A DNA stretch of 55,120 bases from Pseudonocardiales bacterium (lineage in GTDB: Bacteria > Actinomycetota > Actinomycetes > Mycobacteriales > Pseudonocardiaceae): assembly GCA_003244245.1 (NCBI GenBank), contig QHBY01000566.1:1-55120 (forward strand). Reading direction: 5' to 3'. The position numbers and the translations under genes are program-made. Numbering within the stretch: the first letter of the stretch is position 1; every line of letters begins with the position of its first letter. Positions 20,501 through 27,840 of this stretch are shown here, in pieces. The notes beneath the pieces are model-generated. The model had not been told where the DNA came from, made no database searches, and saw only the letters and a program-made list of their open reading frames with translations.

Positions 20501-20736
20501 GGCTGCGGCCCATCCTGATGACCGCGCTGGCGACCGGGCTGGCCGTCCTGCCGCTGGTCGTGGCCGGGGAAATCCCCGGCCACGAGATCGAGCATCCGAT
20601 GGCCGTGGTCATCGTCGGTGGCCTGGTCACCTCCACCCTGCTCAACCTGTTCGTCGTGCCATCGCTGTACCTGCGTTTCGGACGGCCCCACATCGGTGCG
20701 GGCGCGTCACCGGTCGGAGAACGGAGAACTCGATGA
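17599..20736 (+). CDS. Heavy-metal-type RND efflux transporter, copy B
   Basis: 1045-residue CusA/CzcA-like pump, paralogous to copy A. It shows the same order: LRWIVGSSLKGRFLIIAL, PEFAPPRVEVQTACLGLSAAEVE, PLEQGLNGLPGLDTMRSKS and TM4 ALGDVVDDAIVDVENVVRRL. The second half retains GIAARNGIMLISHYHHL, which copy A has altered. ATG 17599 has GGAGGG eight bases upstream and lies 17 bases after the adaptor gene. Its stop overlaps the next gene (ATGA). All canonical landmarks are present, so this is the more conventional pump of the pair. Substrate is not determined; monovalent or divalent metals are typical for the family. Confidence 0.92.
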   Translation: MLRWIVGSSLKGRFLIIALAGALMFFGTLQLRDSPVDVFPEFAPPRVEVQTACLGLSAAEVESLVTTPLEQGLNGLPGLDTMRSKSVATVSSIELIFTPGTDVLQASQLVQERMAAVSRLLPTWAAPPFIRPPLSATSRAMHIGLSSRTVDLLDMSNIAYWTIRSRLLRVPGVANVAIWGERLDMRQVEVDPRRLAASGVSLTEVMEATSNSVEAGLLQFTDGSMIGTGGFIDTPNQRLGLQHTVPIVTAEDLAQTSLERANAPPVRLGDVANVVRDHPALIGDAIINDRPGLMLVVEKFPWGNALAIDKGVEAAIDELRPGLSGIDIDTTIFRPATFIDAALGNLTTSLVIGALLMMLMLGAFLYEWRTALISVVAIPLALVAAGLVLHWRGDTINTMILAGFVIALGDVVDDAIVDVENVVRRLREHRRSGSRMSTARVILEASIEVRGAIIYATLIEVVAVAPIILLPGLSGSFFRPLALSYALAIVASMAVALTVTPALCLVLLRRAPLLRRESPLVRWLTPRYEHLLSRIIARPRRAFATVGVLVAACVAVLPFFGQSLFPELKERDFLMHWITKPGTSLQEQERITEQVSAELRAVPGVRNFGAHIGQALLAEEIVGVDSGENWISVDPAVDYDTTVAAIHDVVDHYPGLFKDVETYLAERITEVLTGSSNPITVRIFGDDLATLRTKAAQVRNVIDGVDGATDVKMELQADEPQIQVVENLAAAQRYGIKPGDVRRAAGVLVAGEEVGDIYSGGKTYDVQVWSTPETRRSVASIRNLLLDAPSGGKVRLGDVAEVSLVPTPNSIRHENSKRRIDVTADVAGRDLGSVVGDVEQRLATVAYPRGYHAELIGQYQERQAAQNQILLLAVGSGIGILFLLQAAFGSWQLAALSFLTLPIALVGGVLAAFVSSGVLTLGSLVGLFTVFGIAARNGIMLISHYHHLQEHEGAEFGPGLVVRGARERLRPILMTALATGLAVLPLVVAGEIPGHEIEHPMAVVIVGGLVTSTLLNLFVVPSLYLRFGRPHIGAGASPVGERRTR

Positions 20737-21686
20737 TCAGCCGTCGCAATGCTGCGCTAGCCGTGGCGGGAGTGCTCGCTGCGTTAGTCACCACCGCTTG
20801 TGGGGGCGGCGGATCTGCTGCACCCTCGCCGAGCCCGTCCAGCGCGCCACCAACCAGCCGGGCCACGACCTCGCCGGCACCGGCCCGACCTGCGGTTGCG
20901 ATACCGACCTGCGGGCCGGTCAAGGTCCCTCCGCTCGACGCCGCCAACTTCCCCGATTCCACGAACATCGACAACAAGTGGTTCCCGCTGGTGCCGGGCA
21001 CCCAGTTCGTCATGGAAGGACGCGCGAACCGGGACGGCGGGGTACTGCCGCACCAGATCGTGTCCACCGTCACCGACCTCACCAAGGTGATCAACGGGGT
21101 GCCAACGGTGGTGATCTGGGAGGTGGACAGGGACAACGGCACGCTCGCCGAGTCCGAGCTCTCCTTCTTCGCCCAGGACCGGGACGGCAACGTCTGGAAC
21201 TTCGGGCAGTATCCGGAGCTGTACACCAACGGCAACTTCACCGGCGCACCGAAAACCTGGTTCGCCGGCCTCTCGCGCGCCGACGCGGGAGTGCTCGTTC
21301 GAGGCGGGCCGCAGCTGGGGTCGACGGAGTACCTGCAGGGTGTGGCACCCGACGTCGAATTCCTGGACTGCGCGAAGAACGTGAAGACCGCCGAGCGGAC
21401 CTGCGTCCCCACCAACTGCTACGACGGCGTGGCGGTGGTCGACGAGCGCAGCGGGGACGATCCGAGTTCCGGGATCCAGCGCAAGTATTACGCCCCGGGT
21501 GTGGGAGGTGTGCGGGTCGAGGCTGTCGGGGATCCGGAGGACGAGACGTTGGTGCTGGCCAAGCTGGTCACCCCGAACCCCGACACGGTGGCGGCGGCCC
21601 GCCAGGCGGCGTTGGACCTGGAGAAGCACGCTTACCAGGTCAGCGCCGTGTACCGCGCCACCCCACCGGTAACTCCGCGACGCTGA
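20733..21686 (+). CDS. Conserved lipoprotein of the RND operon, unknown function
   Basis: 317-residue lipoprotein. The signal AALAVAGVLAALVTTACGGG has lipobox VTTAC, followed by a Pro/Ser-rich linker of ~40 residues. The mature domain is rich in Trp, Asp and Asn (NIDNKWFPLVPGTQFV, VVIWEVDRDNGTL, DRDGNVWNFGQYPE, IQRKYYAPGVGGVR), with a Cys-containing loop TCVPTNCYDG. It resembles a family often seen in actinobacterial genomes but without a known role. ATG 20733 overlaps the stop of RND copy B and the RBS-like GGAGAACGGAG is upstream, so it is translationally coupled to the pump. A periplasmic-space ligand-binding role is possible. Confidence 0.8.
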   Translation: MISRRNAALAVAGVLAALVTTACGGGGSAAPSPSPSSAPPTSRATTSPAPARPAVAIPTCGPVKVPPLDAANFPDSTNIDNKWFPLVPGTQFVMEGRANRDGGVLPHQIVSTVTDLTKVINGVPTVVIWEVDRDNGTLAESELSFFAQDRDGNVWNFGQYPELYTNGNFTGAPKTWFAGLSRADAGVLVRGGPQLGSTEYLQGVAPDVEFLDCAKNVKTAERTCVPTNCYDGVAVVDERSGDDPSSGIQRKYYAPGVGGVRVEAVGDPEDETLVLAKLVTPNPDTVAAARQAALDLEKHAYQVSAVYRATPPVTPRR

Positions 21687-21708
21687 ACCGCGCAGGCAGT
21701 CGTGCGCA

Positions 21709-23211
21709 TCACACGCTGGTGATGGCTTGGGGGAAGGTGAACAGCCGGTCGGGGTCATAGCGCTGCGCGATCCGGCGCAGCCGGGTCAGGTTGTCGCCGT
21801 AATAGGCCTGCGCCCAGTTCGGCATGCTGGCATCGAGGTAGTTGACGTATGCGCCGCCGCCGACGATGCCGGTCAACTGGTCCCGCATCTCGGCCACCGA
21901 CGACGCCGCGGCTGTCCGCTCGGCCAGGGACGTTCCTCGGTAAATCTGCATCGTGGCCAGCGCGCCTCGGTGCGGAAACGCCGTGTCGGCCGATCGAACC
22001 CGACCGACCGCGCCGCGGAGTCCATCGATCATCACGAGCGCCCTCCGGCCGTCGAGCACCGAGACGATCTGGGCAGGGTCGGCCACCGGCGCGGTCACGA
22101 TCCGCGACGTGGCCACGAACGCCTCGCGATTCCAGTGCCTGCCACTGGCCTGCTCGTGGCACTCGGCGGCCGCTTTGGCCGAGCAGCCGGCGAAGTAGCG
22201 CATCCCGTTGAGACAGTCGTGCTCTGCAACGGTGCGTAACGTCGGCTGGATGTTGCCGATCCGGTGGGTCAGATCGGTGAGCAAGGGGTTCAACGCCCTT
22301 GCCGGTCCGACATAGCACCCGATGACAGTGCAGCTTGGCGGGCTGCCGCCGATGATGTTGCATTTCGACCACAGCTCGTCGGGCATGTTGATGATCCACT
22401 GCTGCCAGCCGCCGAGGACGTCGGGCACCGAGCCCGCCGGGAAGTCGAGCTGAAATACGGTCAGCTGCGGCGCCGGCACCGTGTCGAAGGTGAACGATGT
22501 GACGATGCCGAAGTTGCCGCCGCCACCGCCGCGCAACGCCCAGAACAGATCCGGCTCAGCCGACGCCGACACCGTGCGTGCCGTGCCGTCCGCCGTGACC
22601 ACGGTCGCCGACAGCAGTCGATCGCAGGTCAGCCCGTACTTGCGGGACAACACGCCGATCCCGCCGCCGAGGGTGAGACCAGCAATGCCGACCGACGGGC
22701 ACGAGCCAGCCGGAAGGCACCGTCCGGCATCTGCGAGCGCGGTGTAGACGTCGATCAGCCGGGCGCCGCCACCGATCACCGCTGTGCCGTCGGCGTTGAC
22801 TTCCACGCTGGACATGCCGGTCAAGTCGACGATCAGCGCACTGTCCGGGGTCGAGTAGCCGGCGTAGCTGTGCCCACCACTGCGAGCGGCGATCGGTCCC
22901 CCTGCCGCAGCGGCGGCCGACACGCAAGCCTGCACGTCCTCGATGCGCCGGCACTGCGCGATAGCCGCCGGCGTCCGGTTGTCGAACAGCGGGTTGAACG
23001 ACCGGCGGGCGAGGTGGTAACCGGGCCGGTCCGGAGTGATCAACGAGCCGGAGAGCTTCCTGGCCAGCGCCGGAAAATCGATGGGCGGGTCGACAGTCCC
23101 GGACGGTCGCGGAGGCGACGTGGTCTGCGTGCCACCGCAGCCGGCCAGCGCGGCCGCTGCTGCGCCAAGGCCGGCGGCATGCAGAAACGCGCGCCGGTTG
23201 AGTGGAACCGT
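21709..23211 (-). CDS. FAD-binding oxidase, berberine-bridge type, with Tat/lipoprotein signal and no standard start codon
   Basis: About 500 residues. The FAD domain has RSGGHSYAGYS (the His that holds FAD covalently) and GSCPSVGIAGLTLGGGIG (the Cys position of bicovalent flavins). The C terminus YVNYLDASMPNWAQAYYG is the BBE signature. Upstream of the track start (TTG 23043) the frame continues as NRRAFLHAAGLGAAAAALAGC, a twin-arginine signal with lipobox. Between the preceding in-frame TGA and that signal there is no ATG, GTG or TTG. An ACG at 23211 sits six bases after GGAGGT and was used here. A one-base indel after ATG 23225 is the alternative. Substrate unknown; exported alcohol or sugar oxidases belong here. 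Confidence 0.75.
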   Translation of the reverse strand, partial: TVPLNRRAFLHAAGLGAAAAALAGCGGTQTTSPPRPSGTVDPPIDFPALARKLSGSLITPDRPGYHLARRSFNPLFDNRTPAAIAQCRRIEDVQACVSAAAAAGGPIAARSGGHSYAGYSTPDSALIVDLTGMSSVEVNADGTAVIGGGARLIDVYTALADAGRCLPAGSCPSVGIAGLTLGGGIGVLSRKYGLTCDRLLSATVVTADGTARTVSASAEPDLFWALRGGGGGNFGIVTSFTFDTVPAPQLTVFQLDFPAGSVPDVLGGWQQWIINMPDELWSKCNIIGGSPPSCTVIGCYVGPARALNPLLTDLTHRIGNIQPTLRTVAEHDCLNGMRYFAGCSAKAAAECHEQASGRHWNREAFVATSRIVTAPVADPAQIVSVLDGRRALVMIDGLRGAVGRVRSADTAFPHRGALATMQIYRGTSLAERTAAASSVAEMRDQLTGIVGGGAYVNYLDASMPNWAQAYYGDNLTRLRRIAQRYDPDRLFTFPQAITSV

Positions 23212-23273
23212 GCCGACACCTCCATACCTGGACCTTCAGCGGCACAACGATTTGATCGACTTAGCCGTTGCGG

Positions 23274-24059
23274 TTATGCCCGTACCGCCTCGGTCGTGGG
23301 CCGGCAGTGCCGGCAGGGCCGGTAGCCCGACGCGGTCGCGGCGCCAATCGTGCGGAACCCGTGCCGGTGGGCGGCGGTGATCCGGCGCGCGTTGTGGCAG
23401 GTCGGGAAGCACACCACGCCAGTGGTATCGCTGCCTACGAAATACACCCCCTGCCGCGCGAGTGCGGCGACCTCGTCGACGTTTACCTGCTCCGCGCGCA
23501 GCAGCTGCTCCTTGTGCGCTGAGCCGAACATGTAGTCACCCAGCAGGCCGTCGGCGCGGACCACGCGGTGGCACGGGACCAGCAGCGGCACCGGGTTGCG
23601 GGCCAGCACCGAGCCGACCGCGCGCACCGCACGGGGCCGCCCGGCCTCCCGGGCGACCCAGCCATAGGGGCGGGTTTGACCCGCCGGAATGCGGCTGGTC
23701 GCGGTGAGCACGTCGCGTTCGAAGTCCGACAGCCCGCGCAGGTCCAGATGCACGGGGGTCTGCCGGCCCTGAAGAGCACATTGAAGAGCCACCAACAACC
23801 CGGCAGGTGCCCGGTCGGCCGGGCGCAGCGGCCGGCCGAACCGGTCGCGGTAGGCCTCGGCGAACGCGGCGGCGTCGCCGTGCACCGACTCCGCGGACCG
23901 GACGAACTGCACGCCGGCACCGGTGAACGCGACGAACGCGGCACCGAGCCGGCTGGGCGCGGCCAGCCAGCTGCCGAAGATCCGGTCCGCTAATCCGGGC
24001 GCAGCGGGCGCGGTGAGCCCCGCCAGCGCGTCGGTGACCGGGTCGAGATCGTTTAACAT
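23274..24059 (-). CDS. O6-alkylguanine-DNA alkyltransferase fused to C-terminal Ada zinc domain
   Basis: 261-residue DNA repair protein. Residues ~110-190 are an MGMT/Ogt domain with active-site Cys163 in LVPCHRVV, preceded by RIPAGQTRPYGWVA, and remove alkyl groups from O6-guanine. Residues ~204-254 are an Ada N-terminal-type zinc domain (VYFVGSDTTGVVCFPTC...GYRPCRHCRP; Cys217, 221, 249, 252), which in Ada accepts methyl from phosphotriesters. In E. coli Ada the zinc domain is N-terminal; here the order is reversed and the AraC-type helix-turn-helix is absent. ATG 24059 overlaps the sigma factor stop (ATGTTAA), so expression is coupled to it. The larger track ORF is a shadow upstream of this ATG. 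Confidence 0.88.
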   Translation of the reverse strand: MLNDLDPVTDALAGLTAPAAPGLADRIFGSWLAAPSRLGAAFVAFTGAGVQFVRSAESVHGDAAAFAEAYRDRFGRPLRPADRAPAGLLVALQCALQGRQTPVHLDLRGLSDFERDVLTATSRIPAGQTRPYGWVAREAGRPRAVRAVGSVLARNPVPLLVPCHRVVRADGLLGDYMFGSAHKEQLLRAEQVNVDEVAALARQGVYFVGSDTTGVVCFPTCHNARRITAAHRHGFRTIGAATASGYRPCRHCRPTTEAVRA

Positions 24060-24643
24060 CGTCCAACCGTCCTTCCAGCTACGAGCCCGTCGCCGGCCTG
24101 CTCGGTGAGAAGCGCACGCAATCGGTGTAATCCTCGGGAGATGTGAGACTTCGCGGTGCCGTCCGGGCAGCCCAACACTTCTGCCACCTCGCTGGTGGGC
24201 AGGCCGACGACGTGGCGCAGCACCACCGCCACCCGCTGAGCCTCCGGCAGCTGGGCGAGTACCGCGCCGAGCTCGCGCGCGGCGTCGTCGTGTTCGACCT
24301 GCTGCTCGACACTCGGTCCGGACGCGAGCTGCTCCGCCGGCCCGAACGCCGGCGGTGCGGCGGGCCGCCGTGCCGCGTCGCGTGCGGCGTTGCGCGCGGT
24401 GTTGCGAACGATCGTCAGTAGCCACGGCCGCAGCCGCAGCGCGGCGATCCGCTCGCTGTGGTAGCCGCGCAGCGCCTGGTAGGCCCGCAGGAAGGCGTCC
24501 GCGGCGAGATCTTCGGCGTCCGCCGGGCGGCTACTCAACCGCTGCGCGACTGAGTAGACCACCCGCTCGTGGGTGCGGACCACGTCGGCGAAACCGGCGT
24601 CCAGATCGGCGACCATGGCGAGGCACAACTCCTCAGCGGGCAT
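24053..24643 (-). CDS. ECF-type RNA polymerase sigma factor
   Basis: 196-residue sigma factor with only regions 2 and 4. Region 2 reads RVVYSVAQRLSSRPADAEDLAADAFLRAY. Region 4 reads LPEAQRVAVVLRHVVGLPTSEVAEVLGCPDGTAKSHISRGL, with a clear helix-turn-helix. It sits between a 2OG-Fe(II) oxygenase gene (11-base overlap with ATG 24643) and the MGMT-Ada gene (7-base overlap), so all three are cotranslated. No anti-sigma gene is adjacent. An alternative start is ATG 24616, which has GAGGAG upstream. The context suggests that it directs the alkylation or DNA damage response; that role is inferred. Confidence 0.87.
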   Translation of the reverse strand: MPAEELCLAMVADLDAGFADVVRTHERVVYSVAQRLSSRPADAEDLAADAFLRAYQALRGYHSERIAALRLRPWLLTIVRNTARNAARDAARRPAAPPAFGPAEQLASGPSVEQQVEHDDAARELGAVLAQLPEAQRVAVVLRHVVGLPTSEVAEVLGCPDGTAKSHISRGLHRLRALLTEQAGDGLVAGRTVGRC

Positions 24644-25355
24644 TGTGGAAGATGATGCCCAGCACGTGACGGTCACCGGTGTGCACCGCGCTGACGCCAT
24701 GACGCATCTGCACGCGATGGTAGCCGCGGGTGCCCTGCTTGGGCCGGTTGCGGACGGGGAAGATCACCGCATGACCCTGGCTGGGGCGGGCCACCATCGC
24801 CCGGGACTGCTGGCGGGGCCGCTGCTCGACGAACACGCTTTCCCCGCCGGTGAAGTCCTCATCGGGCTTGCTGAGCATCACGAGGAACTGCAGCGGGAAC
24901 GTGAGATCGCCATAAATGTCCTGATGCAGGCAGTTGTAGCCGCCCGGGCCGTAGCGCAGCACCAGCGGCGTGGGCTTGTGCTGGCCCAGCGCGGCGCACT
25001 CGTCGAGCAGGCCGTCGAGGGTCTCGGGAAACCGGTGCTCGCCCAGGCGCTGCGCCCACCGGTTCGCGATAGCCGCCAGCGGCGGGTAGAGGCTTTCGCG
25101 CAGGGTCTGCACCAGCGGCGGCAGCGGATCAGCGAAGTAGCGGTAGCTGCCCTCACCGAAGGCATGCCGCGCCATCACGACGGTGGCGCGGAACCGGGCA
25201 TCGTCATCGAACATGTCGATCAGCTCGGCGCACTGCTCAGGTGGCAGCAGCGGCGATGTCATGGCGAAGCCCGAGCCGTCGAGCTGTCCTTCCAACGCCG
25301 ACCAGTCGAAATCAGCCAGCGCGGGCAGTTCGGACTCAGCAGGTCGGATACTCAT
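24633..25355 (-). CDS. 2-oxoglutarate/Fe(II)-dependent oxygenase
   Basis: 240-residue double-stranded beta-helix oxygenase. The iron ligands His144 and Asp146 are in NCLHQDIYGD, with the distal His in GYHRVQMRHGVSAVH and an Arg nearby that could hold 2-oxoglutarate. Enzymes of this fold hydroxylate proteins or remove alkyl groups from DNA and RNA. Placement upstream of an alkyltransferase makes a nucleic-acid repair role likely, although the motif spacing is closer to prolyl-hydroxylase-like proteins than to AlkB. ATG 25355 follows GACGAGGAGATC; the track start at 25448 lacks such support. First gene of the repair operon. Confidence 0.85.
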   Translation of the reverse strand: MSIRPAESELPALADFDWSALEGQLDGSGFAMTSPLLPPEQCAELIDMFDDDARFRATVVMARHAFGEGSYRYFADPLPPLVQTLRESLYPPLAAIANRWAQRLGEHRFPETLDGLLDECAALGQHKPTPLVLRYGPGGYNCLHQDIYGDLTFPLQFLVMLSKPDEDFTGGESVFVEQRPRQQSRAMVARPSQGHAVIFPVRNRPKQGTRGYHRVQMRHGVSAVHTGDRHVLGIIFHNAR

Positions 25356-25780
25356 CACGATCTCCTCGTCGGGGCCAGGTGCCGGCACCGGCTGTCTGTG
25401 CCTGTTTGAACAGAACCCCACGCCGCTCCGACCGGTTGCACCCGTCACGGCTGCTGTCGGTGGAATGAGAAGTCTGCCTGTCAGGCTGAGCCGGTCCGTC
25501 CGTGTGGAACGACAGGCTGATGACGCTGCTCCGGCGCCACGAGAATGGCAGCGGTTGGCCGGTGGGTCTCACGCCCATCCGCGACCCTGCTGGCTAATTC
25601 GATCGGGTGCGGCTCTTCTGAAGTGAGGGCTGACGCCGCTGGCTGCCGCGTCAAGAGCGGCCGCTGACGTAGGTCTGCTGCCACCGCATCCTTGCCTCCG
25701 ACACGCCGTCACCTGCACGTCTTCGCGATCATCCCGCGAGAGAATCTGCCAGTGATACACCGGCAGATGAGAGGATTGTG
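25356..25780. other. Intergenic region with one hairpin and no recognised gene
   Basis: 425 bases between the repair operon and an IS-derived scar. ORF-track entries here have no family-like segments. ATCTGCC (25744-25750) and GGCAGAT (25762-25768) form a 7-bp inverted repeat around an 11-base loop just before the scar. It could be an old element end or a hairpin terminator. The repair operon promoter should lie just above 25355, but no clear -35/-10 pair was identified. Confidence 0.45.
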
Positions 25781-26160
25781 ATGATGACTGGTCGAAATGT
25801 GCCCGCAGTTCCGCGGATGGTCCGCGGGTCGGTGGTGGTCCACCGGCGCCGCTGCGGGAAGCCGACGTGTCGGTGCGCGGGCGGGGAGGCCCTGCACGAG
25901 TCGACTTCGACGACTTCTACACCCACCGCCAGGTCCCCACCGGCGACCCCGGCGACGTGCTTGTGTTGTCCTGCGACGGCAAGGGCGTGGTGATGCGCCC
26001 CGGTGCGCTGCGCACCCCGACCGCCCGGGCCGCCGCGAAGACCAACCCGAAACTTCAGACCCGGCTGGTCCAAGGGCGAGAAGCGCAACCACAAACGGAT
26101 GGCCGCGCTCAGCGCCGTCTACGACGCCACCCCCGCCCCCCGCACCCCCAACGCATCCCG
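25781..26160 (+). mobile_element. Mosaic remnant of ISKra4-type transposase and accompanying small protein
   Basis: Two transposon-derived pieces are joined. Bases ~25810-25895 encode MVRGSVVVHRRRCGKPTCRCAGG, typical of a small Cys-rich protein found with actinobacterial insertion sequences. At ~25895 the sequence switches frame to FDDFYTHRQVPTGDPGDVL and SCDGKGVVMRPGALR, the N-terminal region of ISKra4-family transposases. Near 26075 a one-base shift moves the reading to SKGEKRNHKRMAALSAVYD. The piece ends at ~26157 abutting a truncated methyltransferase. The catalytic DDE core and both element ends are missing, so it cannot move. The family name is from recalled motifs. Confidence 0.72.
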
Positions 26161-26408
26161 GGATCGGGCTCGACGGCGTCGACATCCAGTCCCGCCGCGA
26201 CGAGCACCGCGGTGAGTTTGCCGGTGCCGGCACCAACGTCGGCCACTCGATAACGCCCGTGCTCAGCCCGAAGATCGGCGAACAGTAGAGACAGCACTTC
26301 GGGCGGGTAGTCCGAACGCACCCGGTCATAGAGCTCAGCTCGCGCGCCGAAGGACAACGCGCGACGCTTGTCGATCGCAGGCGGCGGATCGGTCGCGTCG
26401 GTGCTCAC
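26160..26408 (-). pseudogene. SAM-dependent methyltransferase, truncated at its 3' end
   Basis: GTG 26408 overlaps the stop of the upstream hydrolase (GTGA) and begins a methyltransferase: DKRRALSFGARAELYDRVR, then motif I VADVGAGTGKLTAVL and motif II VDAVEPDPGM. After ~83 residues the sequence runs directly into the IS-derived scar. The remaining ~170 residues of a class I methyltransferase are absent. It was evidently the last gene of the Holin-X/ephE operon before the insertion and deletion. Not expected to be functional. Confidence 0.82.
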
Positions 26409-27328
26409 GAACTGCGCAAGAATTCGGTGAGCAGCTCCGTGGTGCGTTCCGGTGCTTCCTGCGGCACGAAATGTCCGATGCCGGGCAACACCTCGTAGCG
26501 GTAGCTGTTGCCGGCCCAGGGGGCCGAGTGGCGTGCGGTTCGCTCCAGGACGTACGGATCCTCGGCACCGTGCAGCTGCAGCACAGGCACCCGCGCCGCC
26601 CGGGCCACGGCGCGGGAGAACCGGCGCCCATCGAAGCGGAACTGCGAGCGGCCGACCCATCGGTAGTACTCCAGCGCGCAGTGCGCCGCGGCGGGGATCA
26701 GCATGGCCTCACGGTAGCGCCGGGCCACCGCGGTGAACTCGCTCGACGCGCGCCACCGGGGGCCTGCCCCGTCCCGGAGGATGTCTTCCACCAGCACCGC
26801 ACCATCGCGGACCAGGTCACGCTCGGGCAGCCAGGGGACCTGGAAGGTGGCCAGGTAACGGGCCGCCGACCGCTGCGCCGGGTCGCGGAGCAGCGCCTGG
26901 CCCATCGCCCGGGGATGCGCGGCAGCCAGCACCGTCACCGAGCGCACCACCCGGGGGTGCAGCGCGGCCGTGCACCAACCGAGGATCCCGCCCCAGTCCT
27001 GCCCGACCAGGTCAGCTTGACGCTCGCCGAGCGCCCGGACCAGGCCCGCCACGTCACCGGACAGTGTCCACAGGTCATACCCTCGCGGGGGCTTGTCCGA
27101 ATCGCCGTAACCGCGCAGGTCCACCGCGACGGCGCGCATCCCCGCAGCGGCCAGGGCCGGGAGTTGGTGACGCCAGGACCACCAGAACTCCGGGAAGCCG
27201 TGCAGCAGGATCACCAGCGGGCCCTTCCCGGCCTCCGCCACGTGCAGCCGGATCCCGTTGGCGGATACCTCGCGGTGCGTCCACGGTCCAGGAATCCGGA
27301 CCGAACTGGGATCCGGTGGGCGGCTCAC
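26405..27328 (-). CDS. ephE: Alpha/beta hydrolase, epoxide hydrolase type
   Basis: 307-residue hydrolase. HGFPEFWWSWRHQ forms the oxyanion-hole HGFPE. The nucleophile Asp is in GQDWGGILGW, with a lid region after it and the catalytic His in GIGHFVPQEAP near the C terminus. These are the features of epoxide hydrolases, which add water to epoxides through an ester intermediate. GTG 27328 overlaps the stop of the Holin-X gene by four bases. The gene pair matches Rv3669-ephE (Rv3670) of M. tuberculosis, which is why the symbol is offered. The physiological substrate is unknown. Confidence 0.83.
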   Translation of the reverse strand: MSRPPDPSSVRIPGPWTHREVSANGIRLHVAEAGKGPLVILLHGFPEFWWSWRHQLPALAAAGMRAVAVDLRGYGDSDKPPRGYDLWTLSGDVAGLVRALGERQADLVGQDWGGILGWCTAALHPRVVRSVTVLAAAHPRAMGQALLRDPAQRSAARYLATFQVPWLPERDLVRDGAVLVEDILRDGAGPRWRASSEFTAVARRYREAMLIPAAAHCALEYYRWVGRSQFRFDGRRFSRAVARAARVPVLQLHGAEDPYVLERTARHSAPWAGNSYRYEVLPGIGHFVPQEAPERTTELLTEFLRSS

Positions 27329-27840
27329 TCCCTGAGCGGGTCAACGCTGGGTTCGTCAGCGCTGCGCCGGCGAGTCAGCGCCACCCCGGTGTCGCGGACG
27401 GTGCTGATCGTGCGTTCGGGCTTGCGGATGCTGCGCATCCTGCGCCAGCCCAGCAGCGCGAACCCGACCGCGGCGGCCAACATCAGTCCGAAGACGATGC
27501 CGAATCCGGCCCACTGCGGCAGCCAGATGGCGATCACCTCGGCCACCGTGATGAACAGGAAGAACAGGCTAAAGAGCAGGATCGTCAGCGCGATGACGAA
27601 GAAGACGCTGCCCTTGACGCCCTTGCGGACCTCGCGGGTCACCTCCGCCTTGGCCAGCTCCACCTCCGAGCGGAACAAGGTGGAGAAGTGTGTCGCGGCT
27701 TCGCGGACCAGCTCGCCCAGCGACGCATCGGCTAGTTGCGGGAGCTCTACCGGTGACAGCGGGACAGCGGGCACCGCGGGCGGTGGTTCCAGTTTGGCGT
27801 GCCGGCCGGTGCGGGGCTGCGTGCCTGTCACGGGCGACAT
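27325..27840 (-). CDS. Actinobacterial Holin-X family membrane protein
   Basis: 171-residue protein of the putative holin superfamily III group, not a phage remnant. A Pro-rich cytosolic N terminus (~50 residues) is followed by an amphipathic segment (LGELVREAATHFSTLFRSEVELAKAEVTREV). Two membrane helices come next (FFVIALTILLFSLFFLFITV and GFGIVFGLMLAAAVGFALLG), then a basic tail. The ELAKAEV segment before paired helices is the family hallmark. ATG 27840 is followed without gap by ephE, so the two are cotranscribed. The role is unproven; envelope homeostasis is the usual suggestion. Confidence 0.85.
   Translation of the reverse strand: MSPVTGTQPRTGRHAKLEPPPAVPAVPLSPVELPQLADASLGELVREAATHFSTLFRSEVELAKAEVTREVRKGVKGSVFFVIALTILLFSLFFLFITVAEVIAIWLPQWAGFGIVFGLMLAAAVGFALLGWRRMRSIRKPERTISTVRDTGVALTRRRSADEPSVDPLRE

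Noticed and set aside
19111-20691. 526-residue minus-strand ORF opposite RND copy B
   Set aside because: High-GC genes often leave the opposite frame open. The composition is low-complexity and the plus strand holds an intact RND pump.
25867-26253. Intact transposase gene
   Set aside because: Only the N-terminal portion is present, it changes frame near 26075, and the catalytic core is absent.
27325-27840. Prophage holin
   Set aside because: Holin-X proteins are chromosomal in actinobacteria and no phage genes surround it.
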